From Scleromatobacter sp038243995 (lineage in GTDB: Bacteria > Pseudomonadota > Gammaproteobacteria > Burkholderiales > Burkholderiaceae_C), in assembly GCA_038243995.1 (NCBI GenBank), contig JBBRTV010000012.1, positions 62,001-126,000 on the forward strand: a DNA stretch of 64,000 nt, given 5' to 3'. The first letter of the stretch is position 1. Each line of letters starts with the position of its first letter. A program made the translations under genes and the position numbers. The notes below the pieces were generated by a model, which saw nothing but the letters and a program-made list of their open reading frames with translations, did not search any database and was not told the origin of the DNA. This document shows positions 63,303 to 64,000 of the stretch, in pieces.

Positions 63303-64000
63303 ATGACCCAGCGGTCATTGTCAACGACAAGCAGCCCACGCCGCCGCGTCTTCCCCGCGATCGACGGTCGCTACGAGCCCTTCGCGATCACGCCGTCGGC
63401 GCCCGCGGCCGGGGCTTCGATGGTCGCGGCCGCCAGCGCCGCGGCCTACGGCGTGCTGCGGGCCCTGTTTCCCGATCGCGGCGAGCAGTACCAGGCGGCC
63501 TATGACCGCGGCATCGCGGCGATTCCCGCCGGCGATGCCAGGACGAGGGGGATCGCGCTGGGTGCCGAAGTCGCCGCCGCCGTCGTCGCCCTGCGTGCCG
63601 ACGACGGACGCGCCGTGGCGCTGGCGCCTTACGTATCGGGCACGGCTCCCGGCCGGTTCCGCTCCGCCGGCCCGACCCCGTTCAACCGCTACGTTCCCTT
63701 CATCCGGCCGTTCGCGCTGATCCGCGGCGACCAGTTCCGGCCGCCGCCACCGCCGGCGCTCGACAGCGCGGCCTATGCCCTCGCGTTCGACGAGAGCAGG
63801 GCGTTCGGCGGCGCCGTCAGCGCGGCGCGCTCGGCCGATGAGCTCGACACCGCGCGCTTCCATGCCGAAGTGCCGGCGCTCTTCGTCACCCGCAACCTGG
63901 GTCGCTTCGCGTCCAGCACGGCGGACGTGGCCGAGGCCGCGCGGCTGATGGCCTTTCTCTACGTCGTCCATGCCGATGCGATCGTCGCCTGCTTCGAGGC
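63303..64000 (+). CDS. Vanadium haloperoxidase-like (PAP2 family) protein, cut by window edge
   Basis: Open to the window end, 232 codons seen. ATG 63303 follows AGGAG. Motifs shared with bacterial vanadium-dependent haloperoxidase/PAP2 proteins: IDGRYEPF, AAAYGVLRALFPDRGEQY, RPFALIRGDQFRPPPPPAL and FDESRAFGGAVS. The active-site histidines would lie beyond the edge. The usual N-terminal part before IDGRYEPF (AMVHAAMYDA-like) is missing or replaced by a short Ser/Arg-rich stretch. Export signals are not visible. Confidence 0.75.
   Translation, partial: MTQRSLSTTSSPRRRVFPAIDGRYEPFAITPSAPAAGASMVAAASAAAYGVLRALFPDRGEQYQAAYDRGIAAIPAGDARTRGIALGAEVAAAVVALRADDGRAVALAPYVSGTAPGRFRSAGPTPFNRYVPFIRPFALIRGDQFRPPPPPALDSAAYALAFDESRAFGGAVSAARSADELDTARFHAEVPALFVTRNLGRFASSTADVAEAARLMAFLYVVHADAIVACFE

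Overview
The window is very GC-rich, densely packed bacterial DNA. Gene content (pqqABCDE, a lanthanide-type PQQ alcohol dehydrogenase, AcoR-like sigma-54 activators, many LysR regulators, HiPIP, DUF1127, PcaC-type and IorAB-type enzymes) suggests a beta-proteobacterium, probably Burkholderiales. That placement is inferred; no rRNA, tRNA or phylogenetic marker is present. No CRISPR array, transposase, insertion sequence or prophage was recognised.

Layout. 0-2.7 kb: an anti-sigma gene cut by the left edge, its ECF sigma factor, and a divergent operon of a Tat-type metallophosphoesterase and a CuA-like cupredoxin. 2.8-26.5 kb: a PQQ-dependent periplasmic oxidation island. It holds two AcoR-like enhancer-binding proteins, a sorbosone/glucose dehydrogenase with cytochrome c, another cytochrome c, a XoxJ-like binding protein with a PedF-like cytochrome, pqqABCDE followed by a NosR-like flavoprotein and ApbE, a LysR regulator, a lanthanide-type PQQ alcohol dehydrogenase and a HiPIP. 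Four matches to the sigma-54 -24/-12 consensus precede the sorbosone dehydrogenase, pedF-like, pqqA and alcohol dehydrogenase genes, so cofactor, enzymes and electron acceptors look like one regulon. Inside the island (7.3-12.0 kb) lies a separate four-gene operon: periplasmic binding protein, binding-protein/VWA lipoprotein, small membrane protein and TelA.

26.7-33.2 kb: single metabolic genes (DODA-type dioxygenase, proline iminopeptidase, PhoD phosphatase, acyl-CoA synthetase, small exported protein). 33.4-36.4 kb is decayed: a PAS/MobA-like fusion remnant and a VOC/DoxX remnant surround two intact genes. 36.5-49.7 kb: acyltransferase, amidase, metallohydrolase, DUF1127, LysR, GNAT, SDR, carboxymuconolactone decarboxylase, secreted proteins, a two-subunit molybdenum hydroxylase and an HD-GYP protein. 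49.8-64 kb is accessory in character: GlxA-type regulator, LysR/SDR pairs, an araC/tehA deletion junction, degenerate GGDEF, MocR, a chemoreceptor, and a vanadium haloperoxidase-like gene cut by the right edge.

How it works together (inference): alcohols, aldehydes or sugars are oxidised in the periplasm by PQQ enzymes; electrons pass to c-type cytochromes and perhaps the HiPIP; the pqq operon makes the cofactor; and the flavinylated NosR-like protein may link the membrane redox pool to the periplasm. Several ORF starts were moved from the longest possible start to one with a clear ribosome binding site; these choices are stated in the entries.
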